This document shows, in pieces, positions 8,017 to 17,218 of a DNA stretch of 64,000 nt; position 1 is the stretch's first letter; every line of letters begins with the position of its first letter. Below the pieces are notes generated by a model. It was not told the origin of the DNA and searched no databases. It saw nothing but the letters and a program-made list of their open reading frames with translations. The DNA comes from CBDDIP01 sp965279405. Lineage in GTDB: Bacteria; Actinomycetota; Acidimicrobiia; Acidimicrobiales; Ilumatobacteraceae. The DNA lies in assembly GCA_965279405.1 (NCBI GenBank), contig OZ257157.1:496001-560000 (forward strand). The letters are read 5' to 3'. The translations under genes were made by a program, and so were the position numbers.

Positions 8017-9639
8017 ATGAGCGATGCGGAACTGGCAACACCTGATCTGGGCGCAGCCGTCGAGGTGATCGAATTGGCACAGGCCGTGGTCGGCAAGGCC
8101 GTCCGCCACCTCGCCGAGTCCGGCGGCCCGGACGCCCACCAGGTGCTGGCCTACGACCTGGCCCACGCCGCCGCGCAGGTGGCAACAGCTCGCTCGATGC
8201 TCGACTACGGCGCCAAGGGCGACGTCGAAGCTCGTCTGACCTGCGCCTTCACCGCCGACATGGTGCACGACCTGATCACCCGGCTCTGCGGGCGCGAGGA
8301 GCTGTGGGGGCTCGAGCCGGCGCCGATGCGCGCCGCTCACTCGTTCCTCGGCAAGTACCGCACGCCGGAGTTCGTCGCCTCGTTGGCGTTGCAGCCCGGG
8401 CCGCGCCATCTCGACGACGACTTCGAACTGGTGCAGGACACGTTCCGCTCGTTCGCCGAGAACGAGATCAAGCCGCGCGCCGAGCACGTGCACCGCGAGA
8501 ACGACGACGTGCCCGAGGAGATCATCACCGGGCTCGCCGAGATGGGCGCGTTCGGATTGAGCGTTCCGGCCGAGTACGGCGGCTACAGCGAGGGCGGCGA
8601 CGGCGAGTACACCGGCATGGTCGTCGCCACCGAGGAGCTCAGCCGTGGCTCGCTGGGCATCGGCGGCTCGCTGATCACCCGCCCCGAGATCCTCACCCGC
8701 GCCCTTGTCAAGGGCGGCACCGAGGCGCAGAAGCAGGAGTGGCTGCCGAAGCTGGCCACCGCCGAGGTGATGGCTGCGGTCGCCGTCACCGAGCCGGACT
8801 ACGGCAGCGACGTCGCCGGCCTGAAGGTGACGGCCACCCCGAAGGAGGGCCCGAACGGCGAGGCGGGCTACGTCATCAACGGGGTGAAGACGTGGTGCAC
8901 GTTCGCCGGTCGCGCGGACGTGCTGATGCTGCTCGCCCGCACCGACCCGGATCGCGCCAAGACGCACCGCGGCCTGAGCCTGTTCATCGTGCCCAAGCCG
9001 CGCGGCGACGCCCACGGCTTCGCCTTCACCCAGGACGCCGCCGGTGGGACGCAGGGCAAGATGGAAGGGCGCCCGATCGACACGATCGGCTACCGCGGCA
9101 TGCACAGCTACGAGGTCGCCCTCGAGGACTGGTGGGTGCCGGCGACCAACCTGATCGGCGAGGAAGGCGGCCTCGGGCAGGGCTTCTACTACCAGATGGG
9201 TGGGTTCGAGAACGGCCGGCTGCAGACCGCGGCGCGTGCGCTCGGTGTGATGCAGGCCGCCTACGAAGCGGCCGTCGACTACGCCCAGAACCGCAAGGTG
9301 TTCGGCACGGCGATCGGCAACTACGAGCTCACCCAGGTGAAGCTCGGTCGCATGGCGGTGCTCATCCAGGCCGGTCGCCAGTTCTCCTACGCCGTCGCCA
9401 CGCTGATGGCCAAGGGCGAGGGCGCCATGGAGGCGTCGATGGTCAAGGCCTACGTGTGCAAGGCCGCCGAGTGGGTCACCCGCGAGGCGATGCAGATCCA
9501 CGGCGGCATGGGCTACGCCGAGGAATTCCCCGTCAGCCGCCTCTACGTCGACGCACGCGTGCTGAGCATCTTCGAGGGCGCGGACGAGACGCTCTGCCTG
9601 AAGGTCATCGCCCGTCGCCTCTGCGACACCACGGCCTGA
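8017..9639 (+). CDS. Acyl-CoA dehydrogenase with N-terminal extension, probable (2S)-methylsuccinyl-CoA dehydrogenase
   Basis: A 540-residue flavoprotein, about 150 residues longer than ordinary acyl-CoA dehydrogenases. The extra N-terminal helical part (LAYDLAHAAAQVATARSMLDYG) precedes a normal core: FAENEIKP, the FAD/substrate loop AVTEPDYGSDVAGL, the C-terminal QIHGGMGYAEEFPVSRLY and the base Glu in EGADE (E520). Methylsuccinyl-CoA dehydrogenase (Mcd) of the ethylmalonyl-CoA pathway has just this size and extension, and I recall similar sequence; it oxidises methylsuccinyl-CoA to mesaconyl-CoA. The MaoC protein and CoA lyases nearby support this. A different branched acyl-CoA substrate cannot be excluded. 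Confidence 0.7.
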   Translation: MSDAELATPDLGAAVEVIELAQAVVGKAVRHLAESGGPDAHQVLAYDLAHAAAQVATARSMLDYGAKGDVEARLTCAFTADMVHDLITRLCGREELWGLEPAPMRAAHSFLGKYRTPEFVASLALQPGPRHLDDDFELVQDTFRSFAENEIKPRAEHVHRENDDVPEEIITGLAEMGAFGLSVPAEYGGYSEGGDGEYTGMVVATEELSRGSLGIGGSLITRPEILTRALVKGGTEAQKQEWLPKLATAEVMAAVAVTEPDYGSDVAGLKVTATPKEGPNGEAGYVINGVKTWCTFAGRADVLMLLARTDPDRAKTHRGLSLFIVPKPRGDAHGFAFTQDAAGGTQGKMEGRPIDTIGYRGMHSYEVALEDWWVPATNLIGEEGGLGQGFYYQMGGFENGRLQTAARALGVMQAAYEAAVDYAQNRKVFGTAIGNYELTQVKLGRMAVLIQAGRQFSYAVATLMAKGEGAMEASMVKAYVCKAAEWVTREAMQIHGGMGYAEEFPVSRLYVDARVLSIFEGADETLCLKVIARRLCDTTA

Positions 9640-9663
9640 TCGACACGGCCGGCCCGAACCTGC

Positions 9664-10266
9664 TCAGGCCGGTCGGGCGTGCACGGAGACGGTGTACGGG
9701 TCGTCGTGGAACTCGGCGCGCTCCCACGTCGACCACCGGTTGGTGACGGTGAGCCCGGCCGCAGCGCAGTGGGCGTCGTACTCGTCGAGCGTGATCGCCT
9801 CGGGCCCGCGTTCGAGCATGAACCCGGCGACGATCGTGCCGTCGGGCGCGAGGTGGCGGGCGAGGTTGGCGATGATCGGGCCACGATCGTCGGGCCGGCA
9901 GAAGACCATCACGTTGCCCGGCATCGCCACGACGTCGAACGTGCGCCCGAGATCGACGGTGGACAGATCGCCGTGCACCCACGTCAGCTCCGGCGCGTGA
10001 CGTCGCGCGTAGGCGAGCAGGTCGTCGTCGAGGTCGACGCCGACGACGTCGATGCCGCGCCGAGCGAGCTCGATCGCCACGCGGCCCATGCCGCACCCGG
10101 CGTCGAGCACCGAACCGGGACCGAGCGAGGCGATCAGATCCGCTTCGCCATGGGTGGCCTTCCCCGCTGATTCGAGCCGAGTCCAGCGCGAGTCGTACTC
10201 CTCGAGATCGATCTCATCGCGCCAGCGCGTCCAACGCGCGCTGACGCGGTGCAGATCGTCGTTCAT
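9664..10266 (-). CDS. Class I SAM-dependent methyltransferase
   Basis: A 200-residue protein with a Rossmann-like methyltransferase fold. Motif I is VLDAGCGMG (53-61), the acidic end of strand 2 is VVGVDLDDD, and the post-motif GDLSTVDLG is where the adenine ring usually binds. The C-terminus carries short beta strands as in small-molecule methyltransferases. The substrate is unknown. TAGGTT lies seven bases before the ATG at 10266, another near-leaderless start. It is convergent with the acyl-CoA dehydrogenase gene. Confidence 0.85.
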   Translation of the reverse strand: MNDDLHRVSARWTRWRDEIDLEEYDSRWTRLESAGKATHGEADLIASLGPGSVLDAGCGMGRVAIELARRGIDVVGVDLDDDLLAYARRHAPELTWVHGDLSTVDLGRTFDVVAMPGNVMVFCRPDDRGPIIANLARHLAPDGTIVAGFMLERGPEAITLDEYDAHCAAAGLTVTNRWSTWERAEFHDDPYTVSVHARPA

Positions 10267-10290
10267 CGACGTGAACCTATCGGCGGGCGA

Positions 10291-10695
10291 TCACGCCGCT
10301 GTCGGCGCGGTGAGCTGGGCGACCATCGTGTCGAGGTCGAACGTCTCCCAGCGCTCGACGATCCTGCCGTCGACGATCCGCTCGACGGTCGTCATCGCCA
10401 CTCGGAAGTCGCGACCGGTGGCGGGCATGCCGGGGAAGTCGCCGACGTGCGTGCCGGAGATCCAGCAGCGGCCGGCGACACGATCGCCGGCATCGACGAG
10501 CTGCTCGATGTCGACGTGGATGGTCATCGTGTCGGCCAGCAGGCGCAGCCAGTGCAGGACGCCGACCGCACCGACCGGCACCTCCGGCGGCAGGTGGTGG
10601 TCGACGATCTGCGGATCGAGCATCGCGTCGATGTCGTCGAAGCGCCGCTCGTTGAAGGCGGCGATGTACTGGGTGTAGGTGTCGAGGTTGTTCAT
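10291..10695 (-). CDS. SnoaL/NTF2-like polyketide-cyclase-fold protein
   Basis: A 134-residue protein of the NTF2-like alpha+beta barrel superfamily: an N-terminal helix (YTQYIAAFNERRFDDIDAMLDPQIVDH), a central helical segment, and C-terminal strands with the typical DGRIVERWETFDLDTMVAQL pattern seen in SnoaL-type ester cyclases. Members act on diverse small molecules or merely bind them. The leader upstream (10696-10750) is strikingly A/C-rich on the coding strand with repeated ACACCAACAC, and shows no Shine-Dalgarno. No specific function can be given. Confidence 0.75.
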   Translation of the reverse strand: MNNLDTYTQYIAAFNERRFDDIDAMLDPQIVDHHLPPEVPVGAVGVLHWLRLLADTMTIHVDIEQLVDAGDRVAGRCWISGTHVGDFPGMPATGRDFRVAMTTVERIVDGRIVERWETFDLDTMVAQLTAPTAA

Positions 10696-10773
10696 GGTGC
10701 TGTCCGTTCCGGTGATGGTGTTGGTGTGGAGTGTTGATGTGTTGGTGTTCGATGCGTGGAGGGTCGATCGGGC

Positions 10774-11439
10774 TCAGCGCCCGAAGGCGCGCCGCTCGAT
10801 GCGCGCGTAGCGGCCGCGGGTGAGGAGCCACAGCACGCGCATCGCCTTCGGCGACGACGCCAGCACCGCTGACTGCTCGGCAGGCGTCAGCAGGCTCATC
10901 ATCCATGGTGCGGTGAAGATCAGCTGGCGCGGCGGCGTCATCCGGATCGCCCGTTGGTTCAGCGCCTCGAACTCGTCACTGGTGAAGTGCCGGGCGAACA
11001 GCGGGACGATCTCGTCGTCCTCGTAGTCGAGGTGATGATGGAGGTGGTCGCTCAGGCCGCGCGACAGGCGGATCGCAACGGCTCGATCGTCGCGATCGAG
11101 TGCGTTGTCGAGCTCGTCGAGCAGCACGTCGAGCTCGGCGTGGTCACCGACGAGCGTCGACTCGTGCTCGACGTAGGTCGCCACCCGATCGGCCAGCGCA
11201 GGAAACAGGAGCTCGTCCTCGATGTGGTGGTGGCAGCGGATCTCGTCGGCGAAGCCGCGGTACCAGCGGTGCAGCGGCGCGATCGCGGCAGTGGGCCGAG
11301 CGACTGCATCGGCGAACTGGCCTGCCGAGTGGCGCAGCGCACGATGCACTCGCACGTAGCTGTCGGTGTCTGCACCGGCGGTGTCGGGCGACCCGGTGCT
11401 CCGGGACGAGGACGTGGTGGGTTTGGCATCTGTGGTCAT
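10774..11439 (-). CDS. Hemerythrin HHE-domain protein
   Basis: The chosen ATG at 11439 (MTTDAKPTTSSS) gives 221 residues; the longer open frame upstream is antisense to the SARP gene end and has unlikely composition. A Ser/Thr-rich start precedes a four-helix bundle with the His/Glu ligands expected for a di-iron hemerythrin: RVHRALRHSAG, CHHHIEDELLFP, LVGDHAEL and LSDHLHHHLDYEDDEIVP. Such proteins bind oxygen or sense oxygen/NO. The C-terminal region (PWMMSLLTPAEQ) may pack on the membrane or a partner. It lies just downstream of the SARP gene. Confidence 0.85.
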   Translation of the reverse strand: MTTDAKPTTSSSRSTGSPDTAGADTDSYVRVHRALRHSAGQFADAVARPTAAIAPLHRWYRGFADEIRCHHHIEDELLFPALADRVATYVEHESTLVGDHAELDVLLDELDNALDRDDRAVAIRLSRGLSDHLHHHLDYEDDEIVPLFARHFTSDEFEALNQRAIRMTPPRQLIFTAPWMMSLLTPAEQSAVLASSPKAMRVLWLLTRGRYARIERRAFGR

Positions 11440-11506
11440 GGCGCCGATGGTGCGCCCGCGCACCCGGACGACGCCTTGGCGGATCCTTGGCGCGCGTCGG
11501 CTGCGG

Positions 11507-14500
11507 TCAGTCGGCGTCGAGGTTCGCCAGCAACCACGCATCCTGGTGACGTCGCGACCGGGCCAGCCACGACGGCGCGGCGAGTCGCTCGTGCCCGGCG
11601 ACGGCGGCGGCGAACGACGCCGTTGCCGCATCGCGATCGCCGGTGAGTGCCTGGAGCCTGGCGATGTGGAGGTCGACGAGACCGAGCGAGCCTGCCGCCG
11701 TTCCGGCGTGCGCCCAGCGACCGGCGAACGGGAGGAGTCGAGGGAGCAGCTCGGTCGCTGCGGCGACGTCGCCGAGCTCGGCAACGCACATCGCCGCGGC
11801 AACGTCGATGAAGATCGTCAGGTAGTCGGACGGGCGCTCGGGCAAGGTGATCCCGCTCGAGGCGCCGAGGCGTTCACGGGCGAGAGCGTGCTCGCCGAGC
11901 TCGCACAGCAACGCAGCCGACCACCAGCGGAAGGCGAGTGCGTAGCCCTTCGGATCCGGACCGACCGGGACCGCCGACAGGAGCTCCACGGTGAGACCGT
12001 CGAGGTCGTGATCGAACATCCAACGCTGCGCGATGCCGAACACCGCGGCCTCGGCCGGCCGATCCAACCGGAACAGATCGAGCGCGTCGGAACCGTGCCG
12101 CAACGCATCGTGATGACGGCCCTGCACGAAGTCGAACTGCGATCGGAAGAAGCCCAACTGCGAGCGCAGCGCGTGACCGACGGGCCGATCGAGCAGTGCG
12201 ACGCAGCGCGGCAGTCGTGCGCTGACCGCGGCGAAGTCGCCGAGCGAGAAGTCGGCCAGCGCAACCTGCAGCTCGGCGACGAGTGCGAGGTCGTCGCCGA
12301 GCGAGCGCGCGGCCACGACGTCCACGAGCTCGAGCGCCACCGCCTTGCGGTCGGGCACCGATGCCGGCTGCTTCAAGGCGAACGTCCGCGCATGCAGTGC
12401 CCGAGCGAGGATCGCCGGATCGTCCAGCGTTCGAGCAATGCGCACGGCCTCGCGGCTGGCGGCGTCGCGCCGTTCGTGATCAGCGCTGTGGAACATCTCC
12501 GTGCCGAGCGCTGCCAGCAGCACCACACGATCAGCCGTCGCTTCCGGTGTGGCCGCCACCACCTCCTCGAGCTGTGCCACGAGCGGCTGATCGACGATCC
12601 CGTATCCCTGGTTGGGGAAGATGCTGGCGTGGTTGAGCACCGCCGCTGCGGCACCCGCGAGCGAGGTGTCGCCGCGCCGCATCGCCGCCGAGATCACCGC
12701 AGACACCGCGTCGTGCGCCCGCTCCACCCGGTCGGCGCGCTCGTACGACCGCGCAGACATCAGCAGCGCCTCGAGGTGCGCGCGGCTCGGCCCGGGCGCG
12801 ACCACGTCCTCCATCGCGGCGACGAGCGCCCACCAGTTCGCTGCGTCGACGTGGCTGTGACGGCGTTGGGCATGTCGAGCGGCGCGCGCCGCAGCCGATG
12901 CAGCGAGCGCGGCGGTGCCGGCGGCAGCGCCCTGTGCTGCGTGGTGCGCAACGAGGCCGGCGCGGTCGTCGCCCGGGTGCTGCTGATCCAGCGAGCGGGC
13001 GATCGCCGCGTGGAGCTCGATGCGTCGCGACGCGCTCAGCTCCGACGCCAGCGCGTCGGCGACGATCGCATGCGAGAAGCGCAGCCATCGATGGCCGGTG
13101 TCGACGACGATGCCGGCGTCGATGGCGGAGCCGATCCCGGCGAGCGCCGTCGCCGCACGCACGTCCGCGTCCGCATCGGCACCGGTGGCTGCAACCTGGG
13201 CGACGACGTCCATCGGGAACTCGACGCCGACCACGGCCGCTGCCGACAGCAGGCGCTGCGCCGAGGCGGGCAGCTGGCTCACTCGACGCCGCACCACGGC
13301 TGCCACACCGGGCGGAACCCTGGACAACCGCGTCGACCCGGCGATCAACTCGCCGCGAAGGCGTTCGTCCGCGACGACGAGCTCGATCAGCTCGCGTGCG
13401 AACAGGGCGTTGCCGCCGGTGCGCTCGTGGATCGCCTGTGCCAGTTCCGCCCGCGCCGCGCCGCTGACGGGCAGCCCGGACGTGCGCACGCCGAGCCAGG
13501 CGTCGATGGCCGACTCGTCGAGCGGTGCGACGTCGAGGCGAGGCATGTTCTGGCGCGTCATCTCGGCCAGGAAGGCCGTCAGCTCGAGCGACACCGCCGG
13601 GCCGGGCGGACGCATCCCCACCAGCAGCAGGACGCTGGTCGCGCGAAGTTCGGCGAGCAGGTGGCCGAGCACGCGGAGCGAGTCGGGGTCTGCCCACTGC
13701 ACGTCATCGATCACCAGCAGGGTGCGCATCGTCGACGCGCGCAACGACGCGCCGATCCGGTGGGCCAGCAGGAACGGCTCGGCCAGGAGGTCGTCCGCTG
13801 CCATCGCGTCCATCGGCAGGACACCCTCGTCGAGCTGTCGACCGAGCTCGGTCAACGGCCACAGCGCGGGCGTGGTCGCACCCTCCGGACAGGTGACGGC
13901 TGCGCTGGCGAACCCGTCCTCGACGAGCAGCTCGCCCACGCGTCGTAGCAGCTCGCTCTTGCCCGCACCGGCGACGCCGGCGACGAGCACCGCGCGACCC
14001 GGCTCGCTCGCGGCGGCGACCAGCTCGGCCACCTCTCGATCGCGACCGACGAACGTCCGCTGCGCCGACGTGGTGCGACGGACGACGCGGCTCGTGGTCG
14101 GCACCGTCGCCACCGCCGTCGACGGTGAGAGCTGTGGGTCGTGCTGCAGGATCCGCCGTTCGAGCGACGCCAGGGCAGGGCCGAGCGGCAGACCGCTCGC
14201 CTCGGCAAGCGCTCGACGGCAGCCGTCGATGGTGCGCAGCGCGTCGGTCTGGCGCCCGGCGCGATAGAGCGCGAGCGCGGCGATCTCGTGCATTCGCTCG
14301 CGGACGGGGAACATCGACAGCCGGTGGTCCAGCAGGGCGACGGCGGCGACCGACTCACCTCGGTCGACGAGCATCGATGCGGCCTCCTCGAGCGCGCCGG
14401 CGAGCAGCGCAGCCCAACGTGCCCGGGCGTCGATCACGAACGATCGCTCCTCGACCTCGGGCAGTGGTTGCCGCCACAGCTCGATCGCGCCCAGCAGATC

Positions 14501-14842
14501 GGCGAGCCGAGACCGATCATCTCCAGCCGTGCCGCGCCCCACAGCGACGAGGTCCTCGAAGCGCAGCGCGTCGACGCTCGCCCGGTCGATGACGAGGCGG
14601 TACGCGTCACCCGCGCGTTCGATGCGGAGGTGCTTGCGCAGGTTGGACACGTACGCCTGCAACGCGCCGCGCTGCTTGTCGCCGTCGTCGTCCCACAGCA
14701 GTTCGAGCAGCCGCTGCACCGGCACGGAGCGGTTCGCCTCCAGCAGCAGGACCACGAGCACCAACCGCTGCTTCGGCCGGCCCGCATCGACGACCTCGTC
14801 GCCGTCGCGCATCCGCAGGCCACCGAACACATCGAGCTGCAC
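11507..14842 (-). CDS. Giant SARP-type transcriptional activator with BTAD and AAA ATPase domains
   Basis: An 1111-residue regulator. Residues 1-95 form an OmpR-like winged-helix DNA-binding domain (GRPKQRLVLVVLLLEANRSV, ALQAYVSNLRKHL). Residues 100-240 match the bacterial transcriptional activation domain (EIAALALYRAGRQTDAL). A STAND/AAA module begins near 265 (FVGRDREVAEL) with Walker A GVAGAGKS (289-296) and Walker B LLVIDDVQWADP. The last 400-500 residues are Ala/Leu-rich helices, TPR-like. Such AfsR-like proteins switch on metabolic gene sets after ATP and signal binding. It starts at GTG with TAGCTT six bases upstream, and diverges from cydAB by only 31 bp, so cydAB is a candidate target (inference). 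Confidence 0.88.
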   Translation of the reverse strand: MQLDVFGGLRMRDGDEVVDAGRPKQRLVLVVLLLEANRSVPVQRLLELLWDDDGDKQRGALQAYVSNLRKHLRIERAGDAYRLVIDRASVDALRFEDLVAVGRGTAGDDRSRLADLLGAIELWRQPLPEVEERSFVIDARARWAALLAGALEEAASMLVDRGESVAAVALLDHRLSMFPVRERMHEIAALALYRAGRQTDALRTIDGCRRALAEASGLPLGPALASLERRILQHDPQLSPSTAVATVPTTSRVVRRTTSAQRTFVGRDREVAELVAAASEPGRAVLVAGVAGAGKSELLRRVGELLVEDGFASAAVTCPEGATTPALWPLTELGRQLDEGVLPMDAMAADDLLAEPFLLAHRIGASLRASTMRTLLVIDDVQWADPDSLRVLGHLLAELRATSVLLLVGMRPPGPAVSLELTAFLAEMTRQNMPRLDVAPLDESAIDAWLGVRTSGLPVSGAARAELAQAIHERTGGNALFARELIELVVADERLRGELIAGSTRLSRVPPGVAAVVRRRVSQLPASAQRLLSAAAVVGVEFPMDVVAQVAATGADADADVRAATALAGIGSAIDAGIVVDTGHRWLRFSHAIVADALASELSASRRIELHAAIARSLDQQHPGDDRAGLVAHHAAQGAAAGTAALAASAAARAARHAQRRHSHVDAANWWALVAAMEDVVAPGPSRAHLEALLMSARSYERADRVERAHDAVSAVISAAMRRGDTSLAGAAAAVLNHASIFPNQGYGIVDQPLVAQLEEVVAATPEATADRVVLLAALGTEMFHSADHERRDAASREAVRIARTLDDPAILARALHARTFALKQPASVPDRKAVALELVDVVAARSLGDDLALVAELQVALADFSLGDFAAVSARLPRCVALLDRPVGHALRSQLGFFRSQFDFVQGRHHDALRHGSDALDLFRLDRPAEAAVFGIAQRWMFDHDLDGLTVELLSAVPVGPDPKGYALAFRWWSAALLCELGEHALARERLGASSGITLPERPSDYLTIFIDVAAAMCVAELGDVAAATELLPRLLPFAGRWAHAGTAAGSLGLVDLHIARLQALTGDRDAATASFAAAVAGHERLAAPSWLARSRRHQDAWLLANLDAD

Positions 14843-14848
14843 CGGACG

Positions 14849-14854
14849 AAGCTA
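14849..14854 (-). promoter_or_regulatory. -10 box TAGCTT of leaderless SARP gene
   Basis: TAGCTT on the minus strand, six bases from the GTG at 14842, inside the 31-bp gap shared with cydA. Any factor binding here would affect both genes. Confidence 0.45.
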
Positions 14855-14873
14855 ACGCGAGGGGATCTAGGTT

Positions 14874-16196
14874 GTGATCGTGATCGGTGCGTCGGAGCTC
14901 GTGGCAGCCCGCAGCCAGATGGCGCTGTCGCTCGGCTTCCACATCATCCTGTCGTGCTTCGGGGTCGCCTTCCCGGTCCTGATCTACATCGTGCACCGTC
15001 GCGGGCTCCGCGGCGACGCCGAGGCGCTGGTGCTTGCGAAGCGCTGGTCGAAGGCAGCCGCGGTGCTGTTCGCCGTCGGCGCGGTCAGCGGCACGATCCT
15101 CAGCTTCGAGATGGGCCTGCTGTGGCCGAAGCTGATGTCCACGTACGGCGACGCCATCGGCCTGCCGTTCGCGCTCGAGGGCATCTTCTTCTTCCTCGAG
15201 GCGATCTTCATCGGCATCTACCTCTACGGCTGGGATCGCCTGCCCCCGAAGGTGCACCTGAACACGCTGATCCCCATCGCCCTCTCCGGTGTGTTCGGCA
15301 CGTTCTGCGTGCTCGCCGTGAACGCGTGGATGAACGCACCCGCCGGCATCGATCCGGTCGACCCGCTGGCGGCGATGTTCAACAGCGCGGTGTGGGGTCA
15401 GTTCGCGCACATGCTCGTCGCCACCTACTTCGTCGTCGGCTTCTGCGTCGCGTCGGTGTACGCGGTCGGGATGCTGCGCGGGCGCCGCGACCACCACCAC
15501 CGATTGGCGTTCCGCGTCGCCTTCGCCGTCGCCGCGATCGCAGCGGTGATCCAACCCGTCGTCGGCCACGTCACCGGCATGCGCCTCGCCACCGAGCAGC
15601 CGTCGAAGCTGGCGGCCATGGAGCTGACGACCGACACCGAGTCGCACTCGCCGGTCCTCGTCGGAGGGGTGCTCGTCGACGGCCGGGTCCGCGGCGGCAT
15701 CGAGATCCCGGAGATCGGCTCGCTGCTCGCCCGCGGCTGGTTCGACCGCGAGGTGATCGGGCGCAACGACATCCCCGCCGACGAGCAGCCGACCGAGAGC
15801 CAGGCGAACATGGTCCACTTCTCGTTCCAGGCGATGGTCGGCATCGGTACGTTGCTGGCGCTCGTCGGCGCGTGGTTCTGGTGGCGCCAGCGCCGACGCG
15901 ATCCATTGGAGCGCCGCTGGTTCCTGCGCCTCGCCGTGCTCGCCGGTCCGTTGTCGATCGTGGCGATGGAGTCCGGCTGGATCACCACCGAGGTCGGTCG
16001 TCAGCCGTGGATCGTCTACCGCGTGATGCGCGTCGAGGACGCGGTCACCCACAACAGCGGCATCTGGATCAGCTTCTCGGTGATCGTCGTCGTCTACGCG
16101 GGCATGGCGATCGGTGCCGCCAAGGTGCTGCTGTCGATGGCCCGCCGTTGGCGCGAGCAGGGCGGCGCGGCGCTGTCGACGCCGTACGGGCCATGA
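14874..16196 (+). CDS. cydA: Cytochrome bd-type quinol oxidase subunit I
   Basis: Subunit I of the cytochrome bd oxidase, which reduces O2 with quinol at the membrane. The 440-residue protein has the heme ligand His in GFHIILSCFG (H23), the acidic pair in LEGIFFFLEAIFIG (E102, E109), WGQFAHMLVATYFV with another heme His, and the quinol-site segment around RQPWIVYRVMR. It is about 80 residues shorter than E. coli CydA, meaning a short Q-loop as in CioA-type enzymes. It begins with GTG. Its stop overlaps the start of cydB (ATGA). The high-affinity oxidase suggests life at times of low oxygen. Confidence 0.93.
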   Translation: MIVIGASELVAARSQMALSLGFHIILSCFGVAFPVLIYIVHRRGLRGDAEALVLAKRWSKAAAVLFAVGAVSGTILSFEMGLLWPKLMSTYGDAIGLPFALEGIFFFLEAIFIGIYLYGWDRLPPKVHLNTLIPIALSGVFGTFCVLAVNAWMNAPAGIDPVDPLAAMFNSAVWGQFAHMLVATYFVVGFCVASVYAVGMLRGRRDHHHRLAFRVAFAVAAIAAVIQPVVGHVTGMRLATEQPSKLAAMELTTDTESHSPVLVGGVLVDGRVRGGIEIPEIGSLLARGWFDREVIGRNDIPADEQPTESQANMVHFSFQAMVGIGTLLALVGAWFWWRQRRRDPLERRWFLRLAVLAGPLSIVAMESGWITTEVGRQPWIVYRVMRVEDAVTHNSGIWISFSVIVVVYAGMAIGAAKVLLSMARRWREQGGAALSTPYGP

Positions 16197-17218
16197 ACCT
16201 CGCCGCCTTCGTCGCTGCGTTGCTGTTCGTCGGCGTGCTCGCCTACGGGTTGTTCGGCGGCGCCGACTTCGGCAGCGGCGTGTGGGATCTGCTGGCTGGC
16301 GACGCCGAGCGCGGCGCCGCACTGCGAACCCAGGTCGATCACAGCATCGGGCCGGTGTGGGAGGCCAACCACGTGTGGCTGATCTACATCCTCGTGTTCC
16401 TGTGGACCGGGTTCCCGCACGGGTTCGGCGCGTTGATGACCACGCTGTGGATCCCGTGGATGCTGGCCGGGCTCGGCATCGTGCTGCGCGGCACCGGGTT
16501 CGCCTTCCGCAAGTTCAGCGAGAGCCTGCCCGAGGCGCGCCTCTACGGGGCGCTGTTCGCCGCATCGTCGGTGGTCACCCCGTTCTGCTTCGGGATGATC
16601 GCCGGCGCCGTCGCATCGGGGCGTGTGCCACTCGAGGGCGGCGACGTGTGGAGCAGCTGGACCGGGTTGACGTCGTGGGTCGGCGGTGCACTCGCCGTGC
16701 TGACGTGTGCGTTCCTCGCGGCGACGTTCCTCGCCGCCGATTCGGCACGCGCCGGCAACCACGATCTGGCCGAGTGGTGCGGACGGCGCGCGCTCCTGTG
16801 CGGGGCGATCACCGGTGTCGTCGCGCTGCTCGCCGTGCCGGCGATCGAGTCGGACGCCGACACGTTGTCCGCGCGCCTCGAAGGACGGGCTGCGCCGCTC
16901 GCCGTGCTGTCGGCGATCGCCGGCGCGTCGACGCTCTGGCTGCTGTGGAAGCGGCGCTGGGCGTGGGCCCGAGTCGGAGCGGTCGTCGCGGTCGCGTCGG
17001 TGCTCGTCGGGTGGGGCGTCGCTCAGTACCCGGATCTGCTCGTCGACCACCTGACGTTGGCAGACGCGGCGGGCGCACGCACGACGCTGATCGGGCTGGT
17101 GATCGTCTTCGGCATCGCCGCGATCACCGTCGTGCCGGCGTTGGCGTGGCTCTACGTGCTCGTCACGCGTTCGCGGCGATCGCTGCAGCTGCCGTCACTG
17201 GAGCAGGTCGGCGAGTGA
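16193..17218 (+). CDS. cydB: Cytochrome bd-type quinol oxidase subunit II
   Basis: The ATG at 16193 overlaps the cydA stop. The 341-residue polytopic protein shows the CydB N-terminus LYGLFGGADFG-like pattern (AYGLFGGADFGSGVWDLLAG), IGPVWEANHVWLI with the conserved Trp-Glu-x-Asn-His-x-Trp, and FPHGFGALMTTLWIP. It partners CydA in the membrane. The final 24 bp overlap the end of the convergent HAD gene. No cydCD exporter genes follow, so heme-assembly factors must be elsewhere. Confidence 0.93.
   Translation: MNLAAFVAALLFVGVLAYGLFGGADFGSGVWDLLAGDAERGAALRTQVDHSIGPVWEANHVWLIYILVFLWTGFPHGFGALMTTLWIPWMLAGLGIVLRGTGFAFRKFSESLPEARLYGALFAASSVVTPFCFGMIAGAVASGRVPLEGGDVWSSWTGLTSWVGGALAVLTCAFLAATFLAADSARAGNHDLAEWCGRRALLCGAITGVVALLAVPAIESDADTLSARLEGRAAPLAVLSAIAGASTLWLLWKRRWAWARVGAVVAVASVLVGWGVAQYPDLLVDHLTLADAAGARTTLIGLVIVFGIAAITVVPALAWLYVLVTRSRRSLQLPSLEQVGE

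Noticed and set aside
11366..13948. 860-residue plus-strand open frame
   Set aside because: Antisense to the SARP gene, which has intact Walker and winged-helix motifs; the shadow protein has none.
14141..16190. Plus-strand open frame running from the SARP region into cydB
   Set aside because: Only the part from 16193 encodes CydB; the upstream portion is antisense to the SARP gene and out of frame with cydA.
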